Positions 8,858-16,686 of a stretch of 33,116 nt of DNA are shown piece by piece. This stretch comes from Caloramator sp. GTDB taxonomy: Bacteria > Bacillota > Clostridia > Clostridiales > Caloramatoraceae. The notes below the pieces were generated by a model. The model was not told where the DNA came from. It worked only from the letters and a program-made list of their open reading frames with translations, and ran no database searches. Position 1 is the stretch's first letter. Each line of letters opens with the position of its first letter. Made by a program: the position numbers and the translations under genes. The stretch covers positions 1-33,116 of the forward strand of contig JAOAAJ010000101.1 in the NCBI GenBank assembly GCA_026418935.1, given 5' to 3'.

Positions 8858-8882
8858 CTACCTGTATAAGGTAGTTTTTTTA
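8858..8882 (+). terminator. Terminator after the second carboxypeptidase gene
   Basis: CTACCT (8858-8863) pairs with AGGTAG (8869-8874), loop GTATA, followed by seven T residues. Confidence 0.8.
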
Positions 8883-8911
8883 TTGTAACAAATTTTTATA
8901 AAATGAATAAT
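8883..8911 (+). promoter_or_regulatory. Candidate promoter of the redox gene pair
   Basis: TTGTAA (8883-8888) and AATAAT (8906-8911) with a 17-bp spacer lie between the preceding terminator and the RBS at 8921-8930. Both hexamers are imperfect. Confidence 0.35.
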
Positions 8912-8934
8912 CTATAAAAGAAGGGGGGGTTTTG

Positions 8935-9924
8935 GTGTATAGGTTTGTTGAATGTATCGATGCAGGTTCAGATTTCTGCCCTTGTCATTTAGCAGAAAAG
9001 GGAGAATGTATAATTTGTAGCCAGCTTCAAAACAAGGTATTTTGTGATTGCTTATATTGGAAGGGAACTTGTATATACCAAGAACTACTTAACAATGGAA
9101 ATAAAGCTAAAAAAAATAGGGAGTATAAAAAATTTGATATAGTATCTATTAATAAAATAAGAGATGACTTGCATTTATATGAGGTAAAACTTACAAATTA
9201 TCTGGTAAGAGAGCTGGATAATTTTGGTGCTTTTGTTTTTATAAAAAGACCACAGCATCCTGATTATTTTGGTACGCCTATTTCGATTATGGATGTTGAT
9301 TATGAAAAATCTACTGTAACTATGCTTATAAAAATACATGGTGTTAAAACTAAAGATATAGTTGAGTGTAGTGAAAATATAATGCTTAAGGGTCCCTACT
9401 GGAATGGGATACAAGGACAAAGATTTTTAAGGAATCTAAAGGATACAAATGTTTTAATATTAGGAAGAGGTGTTGCAGCATCTCCTGGTGTATTAGCAAC
9501 AAGAAGGTTAAAAATAAATGGAAACAATATAAAAGTTATGCTTGATAAGGGAAGAAGTCAAGAGAATGCATGTACTTTATACTACAAAAAATATGGGGCT
9601 GATGTAGAGAATATTAATATAATTAACTATAAAACTAAAAATTTGACAGATGATTTTGTAGATAAAATTGATGATTTAATAAATAAAGAAGAAGTACCTG
9701 TAATATTAACAGCTGGAGATGATGATTTTAATAGATTGATAATCAACTATATATATAAAAGGAATAACAAAATTTATTTTGCAAGTGTTAATAACCATAT
9801 AATGTGTTGTGGAGAAGGTGTATGTGGAAGTTGCCAGATAAAATTGTCAGGTAAGTATATACGTTCTTGTAAGCAACAATACAATCCGATTGAATATTAT
9901 TTGATGGAGGATGGTAATAGATGA
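8935..9924 (+). CDS. PyrK-like FAD/NAD-binding reductase with [2Fe-2S] domain and Cys-rich N-terminus
   Basis: A 329-residue protein resembling dihydroorotate dehydrogenase electron-transfer subunits (PyrK) and sulfide-dehydrogenase-like flavoproteins. The N-terminal 46 residues hold eight cysteines (7, 15, 17, 25, 28, 37, 39, 46), not part of PyrK. A flavin-binding barrel follows, with a TPISIMDV segment near 115-122, then an NAD-binding domain with VLILGRGVAASPGV near 173-186. The C-terminal [2Fe-2S] motif is C292-x4-C297-x2-C300-x11-C312. There is no pyrD or pyr gene nearby. The GTG at 8935 is preferred over the TTG at 8932 for spacing from the RBS AAGGGGGGG. Its stop overlaps the next ATG (ATGA), so the two products probably form a complex. 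The physiological electron acceptor is unknown. Confidence 0.75.
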   Translation: MYRFVECIDAGSDFCPCHLAEKGECIICSQLQNKVFCDCLYWKGTCIYQELLNNGNKAKKNREYKKFDIVSINKIRDDLHLYEVKLTNYLVRELDNFGAFVFIKRPQHPDYFGTPISIMDVDYEKSTVTMLIKIHGVKTKDIVECSENIMLKGPYWNGIQGQRFLRNLKDTNVLILGRGVAASPGVLATRRLKINGNNIKVMLDKGRSQENACTLYYKKYGADVENINIINYKTKNLTDDFVDKIDDLINKEEVPVILTAGDDDFNRLIINYIYKRNNKIYFASVNNHIMCCGEGVCGSCQIKLSGKYIRSCKQQYNPIEYYLMEDGNR

Positions 9925-11198
9925 GGGTTGTTGTAGTTGGTGGTGGTTGGGCAGGTTGTGCTGCTGCTTTACAGGCAAAAAAATGTGGAGCAGATGTTAT
10001 TTTAATAGAAAGAACGGATATGTTATTAGGATTAGGTAACGTTGGTGGAATCATGAGAAATAATGGAAGATATACAGCAGCGGAAGAATTAATTGCATTA
10101 GGTGCAGATGATTTGTTTAATATTATTGAAAAATGCACAAGACATAAAAATATAGATTTTCCAGGACATAAACATGCAGATTTATATGATGTAACAATAA
10201 TAGAAGCCAATGTAAGACGATATCTTTTAAGTTTAGGTGTAGATATAAAATTTGAGACAAGAGCAGTAGATGTAGATATAGAAAAGAATCATATTAATGC
10301 TATATACCTCCAGGATGGTCAAAGGATTGAAGGAGATGTATATATTGAAACAACAGGCTCAACTGGTCCTATGGGTAATTGCATAAGATATGGTAAAGGG
10401 TGTTCTATGTGTATTTTAAGATGTCCTTCATATGGTCCAAGAGTTAGTTTAAGTCAAAGAGCTGGAGTAGAAGATATACTTGGAATGAGGGATGACGGAG
10501 TATTTGGTGCAATGAGTGGTTCTTGTAAACTTGATAAAAATTCATTATCTGAGGAGATTAGAAAGGAATTAGATGAAAAAGGTGTCTACATTACAGATGT
10601 ACCAGAAGAAGATATACATCCTGAAAAATTAAAGATGAAGGTTTGTCAACAATACGCACTAAAGGATTTTGCAGAGAAAGTTATTTTACTTGATACAGGA
10701 CATGCAAAGCTTATGACCAGCTATTATCCATTGGAGAATTTAAGGAAGTTGAAGGGTTTTGAAAATGTAAGATTCATTGATCCGTATGCAGGAGGAAGAG
10801 CAAACTCTATAAGATATTTATCAATGGCACCAAGGGATAATACAATGAAGGTAGTAGGCCTTGATAACCTATTTGTTGGTGGAGAAAAGAGTGGATTATT
10901 TGTTGGTCACACAGAGGCAATAGCAACAGGAACATTGGCAGGATATAATGCTGTAAGAAGTGTAATGGGATTAAAATGTATTGAATTGCCACCAACTCTT
11001 GCTGTTGGGGATATAATTAAATATGAAAATGAGGGAAAGAATAATAAAAATGGCCTTACTAAAAGATATACATTTGCTGGTTCTGAATATTTTGAGAGAA
11101 TGAAAAATTTAGGTTTATATACAACTGATATTGAAGAAATAAGGAGAAAGGTAAAAAAGTTATTGATAGATGGAATATTTAAGGAAAAGCTTATTTAG
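9921..11198 (+). CDS. GidA/TrmFO-like FAD-dependent oxidoreductase with cysteine cluster
   Basis: A 425-residue flavoprotein. The N-terminal dinucleotide fold has VVVVGGGWAGCAAA (Gly7, 9, 12) and the ribose-binding Glu30. The C-terminal part NLFVGGEKSGLFVGHTEAIA (from about residue 315) resembles the FAD-binding end of GidA/TrmFO tRNA-modification flavoproteins, as does the PSYGPRVS segment. Unusual is a cluster Cys154-x6-Cys161-x2-Cys164-x3-Cys168-Pro, which looks like a ligand set for an [Fe-S] cluster. It is coupled to the PyrK-like gene by a 4-base ATGA overlap, so the reductase probably feeds electrons to this protein. True TrmFO and GidA are not implied: the folate and tRNA binding features were not recognised. 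Substrate unknown. Confidence 0.7.
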   Translation: MRVVVVGGGWAGCAAALQAKKCGADVILIERTDMLLGLGNVGGIMRNNGRYTAAEELIALGADDLFNIIEKCTRHKNIDFPGHKHADLYDVTIIEANVRRYLLSLGVDIKFETRAVDVDIEKNHINAIYLQDGQRIEGDVYIETTGSTGPMGNCIRYGKGCSMCILRCPSYGPRVSLSQRAGVEDILGMRDDGVFGAMSGSCKLDKNSLSEEIRKELDEKGVYITDVPEEDIHPEKLKMKVCQQYALKDFAEKVILLDTGHAKLMTSYYPLENLRKLKGFENVRFIDPYAGGRANSIRYLSMAPRDNTMKVVGLDNLFVGGEKSGLFVGHTEAIATGTLAGYNAVRSVMGLKCIELPPTLAVGDIIKYENEGKNNKNGLTKRYTFAGSEYFERMKNLGLYTTDIEEIRRKVKKLLIDGIFKEKLI

Positions 11199-11752
11199 GG
11201 GCAAACAATGCCCCTTTGTTTTTTGCAATAATCTATGTATATGTTTGCAGCAACTAATGTATCATCGTATGCTCTATGGCTTTTCAAATTTAATCCATAG
11301 AAGTTTTTTATTGTTTCTAACTTATGATTTGGAAGCTCAGGGTATAATTTTTTTGCTATTTTAACAGTATCTATAAAAATATTATTTATAATATCTTCAT
11401 TATACAAGTAAAAAGATGAATATTTAATAAATTTACCATCAAAACCAGCATTGTGGGCAACTATAGGTAAATCTTCAATAAATTTTATTAATTTAGGAAA
11501 TACTTGTTCTATAGTAGGTTTAGACTTTACCATATCGTTAGAAATACCATTAATTGAAGTTATATAATTTGGGATTTCAATTTTAGGATTAATCAGCGTA
11601 TGAAGGGTATCTGATATATTAAAATTAATGTATTTTATAGCTGCAATTTCAATTATTTTATCACTTTCTGGATTAAGTCCAGTTGTTTCTAAATCTAATG
11701 CAACGAAAGAATTATAAAATTTATCTGTATAATTTATTTTTTTAATGGTCAT
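11195..11752 (-). CDS. DEDDh 3'-5' exonuclease (DnaQ/PolC epsilon-like)
   Basis: A 185-residue stand-alone exonuclease of the DnaQ-like RNase H superfamily. Catalytic residues are visible: FVALDLETTGL (Asp20, Glu22), VAHNAGFDGKF (Asp105) and SHRAYDDTLVAANIY (His159, Asp164). It resembles the proofreading domain but there is no polymerase or UvrC-like fusion, so it may act in repair, ssDNA degradation or RNA turnover. The start at 11752 follows AAAGGAG with 8-nt spacing; a longer frame to 11809 would begin inside the promoter and lacks an RBS. The gene ends 4 bases inside the convergent FAD gene. Confidence 0.85.
   Translation of the reverse strand: MTIKKINYTDKFYNSFVALDLETTGLNPESDKIIEIAAIKYINFNISDTLHTLINPKIEIPNYITSINGISNDMVKSKPTIEQVFPKLIKFIEDLPIVAHNAGFDGKFIKYSSFYLYNEDIINNIFIDTVKIAKKLYPELPNHKLETIKNFYGLNLKSHRAYDDTLVAANIYIDYCKKQRGIVCP
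11197..11223 (+). terminator. Terminator of the redox pair, overlapping the exonuclease 3' end
   Basis: AGGGGCA (11197-11203) pairs with TGCCCCT (11209-11215), loop AACAA, with a TTGTTTTTTG tail on the plus strand. The same bases encode the C-terminus of the convergent exonuclease. There is no T-tract in the minus direction, so it works for the plus strand only. Confidence 0.8.
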
Positions 11753-11786
11753 TCTTTCAGCTCCTTTTAATATAATACAAGATATT

Positions 11787-11795
11787 ATTATAGCA
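11787..11795 (-). promoter_or_regulatory. Extended -10 promoter for the exonuclease gene
   Basis: Read on the minus strand, TGCTATAAT is a perfect extended -10 (TGnTATAAT), 34 bases ahead of the start codon. No good -35 is present, as is usual for this class. Confidence 0.5.
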
Positions 11796-11877
11796 TTTTT
11801 GAAAAGCAAATAATAGATATATTATATTTATTAAACCTTTTAAAAAATATAAGTAATAGTTATTTATTTTATATAGG

Positions 11878-11906
11878 TTGTTTATAGAATATTTTACTAT
11901 TATAAT
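11878..11906 (+). promoter_or_regulatory. Sigma-A promoter for rluB and the lytS-lytT-like genes
   Basis: TTGTTT (11878-11883), 17-bp spacer, consensus TATAAT (11901-11906), 24 bases before the rluB start. The region 11753-11877 between the divergent genes holds nothing else recognisable. Confidence 0.6.
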
Positions 11907-11930
11907 TAATTACAAGAAGGGAGTGTAAAA

Positions 11931-12638
11931 ATGAAGGAGCGAATTCAAAAATATATAGCAAGGTGTGGAATAACCTCAAGAAGAAAGGCTGAGGAATTAG
12001 TATTGCAAGGTAAAGTAAAAGTTAATGGAAAAATAATAAACGATATAATAACTATTGATACTGAATCTGATGTGGTAGAGGTTGATGGTAAAGTAATAAA
12101 GCCAGAGGAAAACAAAGTTTATATCATTCTCAACAAACCAACTGGTTATATAACAACAGCAAAGGATCAATTTGGAAGAAAAACAGTATTAGATTTAATA
12201 GATGTTAAAGAAAGAATTTTTCCTGTAGGTAGATTAGATTATGACACATCAGGGTTACTTATACTAACCAATGATGGTCAAGTCGCAAACAAATTAATGC
12301 ATCCATCGAAGGAAATAGACAAGGTATATATAGCTGAAGTTGAAGGAGTTCCAACAAAAGAAGAAATGGAAAGGTTTAAAAGAGGATTAAAGATAGACGA
12401 TTATATTACTGCACCAGCAAAAATCAGATTATTAAAACAAATGGGTAAAACAAGTGTAGTGGAAATAATTATTCACGAAGGAAGAAATAGACAAGTTAGA
12501 AAAATGTGTAGTGCTATAGGCCATAAAGTATTGAAATTAGAGAGGATTAAAGTTGGTAAAATAGAATTAGGAAATTTAAAAGTGGGTGAATGGAGACATT
12601 TAAATGACATAGAGGTAGATTATTTAAAATCTTTATAG
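11931..12638 (+). CDS. rluB: 23S rRNA pseudouridine synthase, RluB/RsuA family
   Basis: A 235-residue pseudouridine synthase. An N-terminal S4 RNA-binding domain (residues 1-60; RIQKYIARCGITSRRKAEELV) precedes the catalytic domain with GRLDYDTSGLLILTNDG (100-116), the catalytic Asp being Asp103. The conserved EGRNRQVRKMC motif is near 184-194. In clostridia the single RluB-type enzyme is expected to modify 23S rRNA helix 89, though RsuA-type 16S activity cannot be excluded. RBS AAGGGAG. It lies 12 bases before the sensor kinase gene, so these may be co-transcribed, but the functions look unrelated. Confidence 0.92.
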   Translation: MKERIQKYIARCGITSRRKAEELVLQGKVKVNGKIINDIITIDTESDVVEVDGKVIKPEENKVYIILNKPTGYITTAKDQFGRKTVLDLIDVKERIFPVGRLDYDTSGLLILTNDGQVANKLMHPSKEIDKVYIAEVEGVPTKEEMERFKRGLKIDDYITAPAKIRLLKQMGKTSVVEIIIHEGRNRQVRKMCSAIGHKVLKLERIKVGKIELGNLKVGEWRHLNDIEVDYLKSL

Positions 12639-12650
12639 TGAGGGGATTGT

Positions 12651-14261
12651 ATGTTATATCTTCAGCTATTTGAAAGAATGTCAATTATAGCATTGGCAGC
12701 TTACGTTTTTTCACAGACTATTATGTTTAAAAGGCTCTTAACAAAGAAAATAACAAATGTTGAAAAACTAATGCTAATATCTTTCTTTTCTGTACTATCT
12801 ATTTTAGGTACATATTTAGGCGTTAAAGTTCAGGGGGGAGCAATTGCTAATATAAGACCGATAGGAGCAATAGTTGCAGGACTTATTGGTGGACCTATTG
12901 TAGGTATTATTGTAGGTGTTATTGCGGGATTACATAGATATACATTAGGTGGGTTTACAGCTTTATCCTGTGCTGTATCAACTGTTGCAGAAGGTTTAAT
13001 TGGAGGGTTATTTAAATCATTTATAAAAAGAGGTAAGAGTGATATTATAATAAGTTTTATTGCTGGGATAATAGCAGAGATAGTACAAGTAATAATTATT
13101 TTAATGTTAGCAAAGCCCTTTGATGCAGCATTAGAATTAGAAAAAAATATAGGGTTGCCTATGATAATAATAAATTCTTTTGGTGTGGCTCTATTTATAA
13201 ATATAATTAATGATGTTAAGGATGATCTAAATAAAATTGCTGCCTTTAATGCGTATAGAGCATTAAACATTGCTAAAAAGTCGTCAGTTTATTTAAAAAT
13301 GGGACTAAATAAGGATAGTGCAAAGGAAATATGCAATATTATATCATCAGAAACAGGAGCAAAATGTGTATTTATTTGCAGTGAAAATGAAGTGCTTTAT
13401 ACAACGAGATATGATGAATTACATATTAAAGAAATAGTATATAATATGGACTCCGATAAAACATCTGAACTTGTTTTACACAATAATAGCTGTTTTTATA
13501 TAGCAAAGCTTTATTCAGAAAATAATTTGAAGGGATATTTGGGTGTTAGTATTAAAAATTGCAATAACATTGATAAATATTATATAGATTTTCTTGATGA
13601 ATTGGCTGAACTTTTATCAACACAAATTGAAATAATTAGACTAAATACTATAGCACATAATATATATAGGGCTGAACTTAAAGCACTTAAAGCTCAAATT
13701 CATCCACATTTTTTATTTAATGCATTAAATACAATCGCATCATTCTGTAGAACTAATCCTTTAAAGGCAAGGGAGCTTATATTAAGTTTATCTAAATATT
13801 TTAGATCAACTTTAAAAAGAAATGATGAATTTGTAGAAGTTAAAGATGAAATTGATCTAATCAATTCATATATTGCCATTGAAAAGGCAAGGTTTGGGGA
13901 TAGATTAAATTTCTATTGTGATATAGACGAAAAAATAAAAGAATATAAAATACCAACATTTCTATTGCAACCTATAGTAGAAAATTCTATTAAACATGGT
14001 ATTTCACCAAAGGCTGTTGGAGGAAGTGTATTTTTAAAAGGATTTAAAGAAGATAAATATTTAATTTTTATGATTGAGGATACTGGAGTTGGATTTAATC
14101 CAGAATACTATGAATCCATAAATAAAGGAGAAGGTATTGGAATATTAAACATTAAAGAGAGATTAAAGTTATATTATGGAAAGGATTATTTATTTGATAT
14201 TCAAAGTGCTATAGAGGAAGGAACAAAAACAATAATAAAGATTCCTGTTATGGAGGGATAA
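12651..14261 (+). CDS. LytS/BtsS-type sensor histidine kinase
   Basis: A 536-residue membrane kinase. It starts with a 5TM-5TMR_LYT sensor domain (about residues 10-190, with the typical NIRPIGAIVAGLIGGPIVG and GLHRYTLGG). A GAF-like region (about 205-330) and a HisKA_7TM/His_kinase domain follow, with AQIHPHFLFNALNT (phospho-acceptor His351). The ATPase domain has PIVENSIKHG (Asn445), DTGVGF (477-482) and GEGIGILN (493-500). This is the architecture of E. coli BtsS and YpdA, which sense pyruvate, and of LytS. The response regulator starts 1 base after the stop and a CstA transporter gene follows, the same trio as BtsSR/BtsT. The pyruvate ligand is inferred from that context. Confidence 0.9.
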   Translation: MLYLQLFERMSIIALAAYVFSQTIMFKRLLTKKITNVEKLMLISFFSVLSILGTYLGVKVQGGAIANIRPIGAIVAGLIGGPIVGIIVGVIAGLHRYTLGGFTALSCAVSTVAEGLIGGLFKSFIKRGKSDIIISFIAGIIAEIVQVIIILMLAKPFDAALELEKNIGLPMIIINSFGVALFINIINDVKDDLNKIAAFNAYRALNIAKKSSVYLKMGLNKDSAKEICNIISSETGAKCVFICSENEVLYTTRYDELHIKEIVYNMDSDKTSELVLHNNSCFYIAKLYSENNLKGYLGVSIKNCNNIDKYYIDFLDELAELLSTQIEIIRLNTIAHNIYRAELKALKAQIHPHFLFNALNTIASFCRTNPLKARELILSLSKYFRSTLKRNDEFVEVKDEIDLINSYIAIEKARFGDRLNFYCDIDEKIKEYKIPTFLLQPIVENSIKHGISPKAVGGSVFLKGFKEDKYLIFMIEDTGVGFNPEYYESINKGEGIGILNIKERLKLYYGKDYLFDIQSAIEEGTKTIIKIPVMEG

Positions 14262-14262
14262 A

Positions 14263-15027
14263 ATGAAATATATTGAATGTCTTATTGTTGAAGATGAAGT
14301 ACCTGCAATAGAAGAACTAAAATTCAATATTTCAAGATATAATGACTTTATAATTAAAGGTTGTGCTACAAATTATTTTGATGCAATTGACAAAATAGAG
14401 AACGATAATTTTGATGTAGTTTTTTTAGATATAAATATTCCAGGGGGGAGTGGAATAGAGCTTGGCAAAATAATAAAGAAAAAAAATAATAAGACTGATA
14501 TTGTTTTTATAACAGCCTATGATGAATATGCAATTAAAGCCTTTGAATACAATGCGTTAGATTACATATTAAAACCTCTTGATGAAAAAAGGTTTGATGA
14601 AACGGTTAATAGAATAAGGGATTCTTTTAATAGAAAAAACAATGATATATATAATATAAACGAAAAAATAGAAGAGATAATGAAGAAGGTTTTAAAGGAA
14701 AAGGAAAAGACAATTCCTTGTGAAGTGAATGGAAAGATAGTTTTATTAAATATAGAAGATATTATATATTTTTTTATTGAACAAGATAAAACAATAATTA
14801 AAACTTTTAATAATAGATATGAAACAAAATTTACTTTAAATGAGCTTGAGGAAATGACAGGTTTTTTAAGAACCCATAGAAGCTTTTTAGTAAATCCAGT
14901 CAAAGTAAAAGAAATACATCCTTGGTTTAATGGTACTTATAAAATGATTATGAAGGATAAGGATAATTCTGAAATACCAGTTAGCAGAAGTAAGTCAAGA
15001 TATGTGAGAGAATATTATAAAATATAA
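14263..15027 (+). CDS. LytTR-family response regulator
   Basis: A 254-residue transcription factor. The receiver domain (1-120) has acidic pocket Glu10-Asp11-Glu12, phospho-acceptor Asp56 in VVFLDINIP, and Lys104 in ILKPL. A Lys/Glu-rich linker (about 120-145) leads to the LytTR DNA-binding domain (about 150-254; e.g. FLRTHRSFLVNP and IPVSRSKSRYV). Such regulators bind pairs of direct repeats about 21 bp apart. Partner kinase lies immediately upstream with RBS GGAGGG inside its end. Three direct repeats of 21-bp period directly follow the gene, in front of the CstA transporter, and are the likely target. Confidence 0.92.
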   Translation: MKYIECLIVEDEVPAIEELKFNISRYNDFIIKGCATNYFDAIDKIENDNFDVVFLDINIPGGSGIELGKIIKKKNNKTDIVFITAYDEYAIKAFEYNALDYILKPLDEKRFDETVNRIRDSFNRKNNDIYNINEKIEEIMKKVLKEKEKTIPCEVNGKIVLLNIEDIIYFFIEQDKTIIKTFNNRYETKFTLNELEEMTGFLRTHRSFLVNPVKVKEIHPWFNGTYKMIMKDKDNSEIPVSRSKSRYVREYYKI

Positions 15028-15039
15028 TTTTTTTTAAAT

Positions 15040-15092
15040 TGCAGATAAACTTTCAAAAGATGCAGTTTAAGATAATTATAATGCATTTTACC
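15040..15092 (+). promoter_or_regulatory. Three 21-bp-period direct repeats, likely LytTR-regulator sites
   Basis: TGCAGATAAAC (15040-15050), TGCAGTTTAAG (15061-15071) and TGCATTTTACC (15082-15092) start exactly 21 bases apart, so they lie on one DNA face. A poor fourth match in phase (TGATTAAATAA, 15103) would overlap the -35 region. TATAAA at 15128-15133 is a possible -10 with no good -35, as expected for an activated promoter. The array sits between the response regulator and the transporter start. Confidence 0.6.
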
Positions 15093-15178
15093 CTCAAATA
15101 AATGATTAAATAAAAATTTGATGTTATTATAAAGATATGAATTGTACAAACATTCAAAAAATAAAAAGGAGGGTTAAA

Positions 15179-16621
15179 ATGTATTCATTTATTTTTGGAA
15201 TTATACTATTACTTCTTGGGTATTATGTCTATGGAACTTATGTAGAGAAGCAATTCGGCATCAATGAAAAAAGAGTAACACCAGCATATGCTCTTCAAGA
15301 TGGTGTTGATTATGTTCCAATGGCTACTTGGAAGGTTTATTTAATACAGCTACTGAATATAGCTGGACTTGGACCAATATTTGGTGCAATCCAAGGTGCA
15401 CTTTTTGGACCAGCTGCCTTTTTATGGATTGTTTTTGGAAGCATATTTGCAGGAGCAGTTCATGACTATCTTTCAGGTATGATTTCAGTTAGACATAAGG
15501 GTGCAAGCCTTGCGGAGATACAAGGTATATATTTAGGTAAGAAGATACAAAATATAATGAGAATTTTTACAATAGTCCTTTTAGTTTTAGTTGGTGTTGT
15601 TTTTGTTACAGGACCTGCTAAGTTGCTTGCAGCAATTACTCCATCAAGTTTGACAGTTACATTTTGGGTTGTTGTAGTTTTTGCATATTATTTCTTAGCA
15701 ACGATATTACCAATTGACGTTCTAATTGGAAATCTATATCCAATATTTGGTATAGCATTAGTGGTTATGGCTGTAGGCGTTGGTGGTGGTATAATTTTAA
15801 AGGGATATCACATACCAGAAATATCACTTGTAAATTTACATCCTAAGAAATTACCAATCTTCCCAATGATGTTTATTACAATAGCTTGTGGTGCAATATC
15901 AGGTTTCCACGCTACACAATCACCACTTATGGCAAGATGTATAAAGAATGAAAAATATGGTAGAAGTGTATTTTATGGTTCTATGATAGCTGAAGGTGTT
16001 ATTGCACTTGTTTGGGCAGCAGCAGGAATGGCATTTTATAAGGGAGTACCTGGACTTGCAGCTGTTCTTGGAAAGGTTGGACCAAGTGGAGTTGTTCTTG
16101 AAATAACTAAGACATTACTTGGACCAATAGGTGGCGTTCTTGCTATGTTAGGTGTTGTAGCTTGTCCTATAACATCTGGAGATACAGCCTTTAGAGGTGC
16201 AAGACTAATGCTTGCAGATATGATTAAGTTCCCTCAAGATAAGATTGTAAAGAGACTTTATTTAGCTGTTCCATTATTTGCTGTGGGTATAGCATTAACA
16301 TTTATAAATTTTGATATAATATGGAGATACTTTGCTTGGGCAAACCAAACACTTGCGATGGTTACTCTTTGGGCGGCAGCAGTTTATTTATACAAATACA
16401 AAAAGAATTATTGGATAGCAGTAATTCCAGCAACATTTATGTCATATGTTTCAACAAGCTATATACTACAAGCAAAGGAAGGATTTAAACTTCCAGCAAA
16501 TATATCAAATGCTATAGGATTAGTAGTAGCAGCAGCACTATTGATTATATTTATGAAGAGAACAAACGAGTTTGTAAAATCAATAAAGGAAGTAGAAGAA
16601 GAAGTAGCAATAACAGAATAA
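15179..16621 (+). CDS. cstA: CstA-family carbon starvation transporter (pyruvate/peptide uptake)
   Basis: A 480-residue multi-pass membrane protein of the CstA/BtsT family. Conserved blocks include PAYALQDGVDYVPM near residues 31-44, VHDYLSGMISVRHKGAS near 94-110, ACGAISGFHATQSPLMARC near 236-254 and CPITSGDTAFRGARL near 327-341. It is shorter than E. coli CstA (about 700 residues) but of the size common in Firmicutes. E. coli family members import pyruvate or peptides. The ATG at 15179 follows AAGGAGGG; an in-frame ATG at 15137 would add 14 residues without an RBS. Placement after a LytS/LytTR pair suggests control by that system, as for BtsT. A strong terminator follows. Confidence 0.9.
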   Translation: MYSFIFGIILLLLGYYVYGTYVEKQFGINEKRVTPAYALQDGVDYVPMATWKVYLIQLLNIAGLGPIFGAIQGALFGPAAFLWIVFGSIFAGAVHDYLSGMISVRHKGASLAEIQGIYLGKKIQNIMRIFTIVLLVLVGVVFVTGPAKLLAAITPSSLTVTFWVVVVFAYYFLATILPIDVLIGNLYPIFGIALVVMAVGVGGGIILKGYHIPEISLVNLHPKKLPIFPMMFITIACGAISGFHATQSPLMARCIKNEKYGRSVFYGSMIAEGVIALVWAAAGMAFYKGVPGLAAVLGKVGPSGVVLEITKTLLGPIGGVLAMLGVVACPITSGDTAFRGARLMLADMIKFPQDKIVKRLYLAVPLFAVGIALTFINFDIIWRYFAWANQTLAMVTLWAAAVYLYKYKKNYWIAVIPATFMSYVSTSYILQAKEGFKLPANISNAIGLVVAAALLIIFMKRTNEFVKSIKEVEEEVAITE

Positions 16622-16633
16622 AAGGTGTAAAAT

Positions 16634-16670
16634 ATTTGAGGATGCTAATGCATCCTCAAATTTATTTTTG
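16634..16670 (+). terminator. Terminator after cstA
   Basis: ATTTGAGGATGC (16634-16645) pairs perfectly with GCATCCTCAAAT (16650-16661) around a TAAT loop, followed by TTATTTTTG. Confidence 0.9.
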
Positions 16671-16686
16671 TAGGGAGTGATTTTTA

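Noticed and set aside
9788-10210. 140-codon open frame on the minus strand across the junction of the redox pair
   Set aside because: It is antisense to the [2Fe-2S] motif and the FAD fold of two convincing genes, has no RBS and gives a Pro/Thr-rich low-complexity product.
11170-11364. 64-codon plus-strand open frame between the FAD gene and the exonuclease
   Set aside because: It starts inside the FAD gene, runs antisense through the exonuclease catalytic region, and crosses a terminator.
12830-13270. 146-codon open frame on the minus strand inside the sensor kinase gene
   Set aside because: It lies antisense to the well-conserved 5TM-5TMR_LYT domain and its product is a low-complexity Ile/Pro/Thr-rich chain with no family resemblance; a shadow frame.
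15137-15178. 14-residue N-terminal extension of cstA
   Set aside because: The ATG at 15137 has no RBS, whereas the ATG at 15179 has AAGGAGGG and matches the normal CstA N-terminus.
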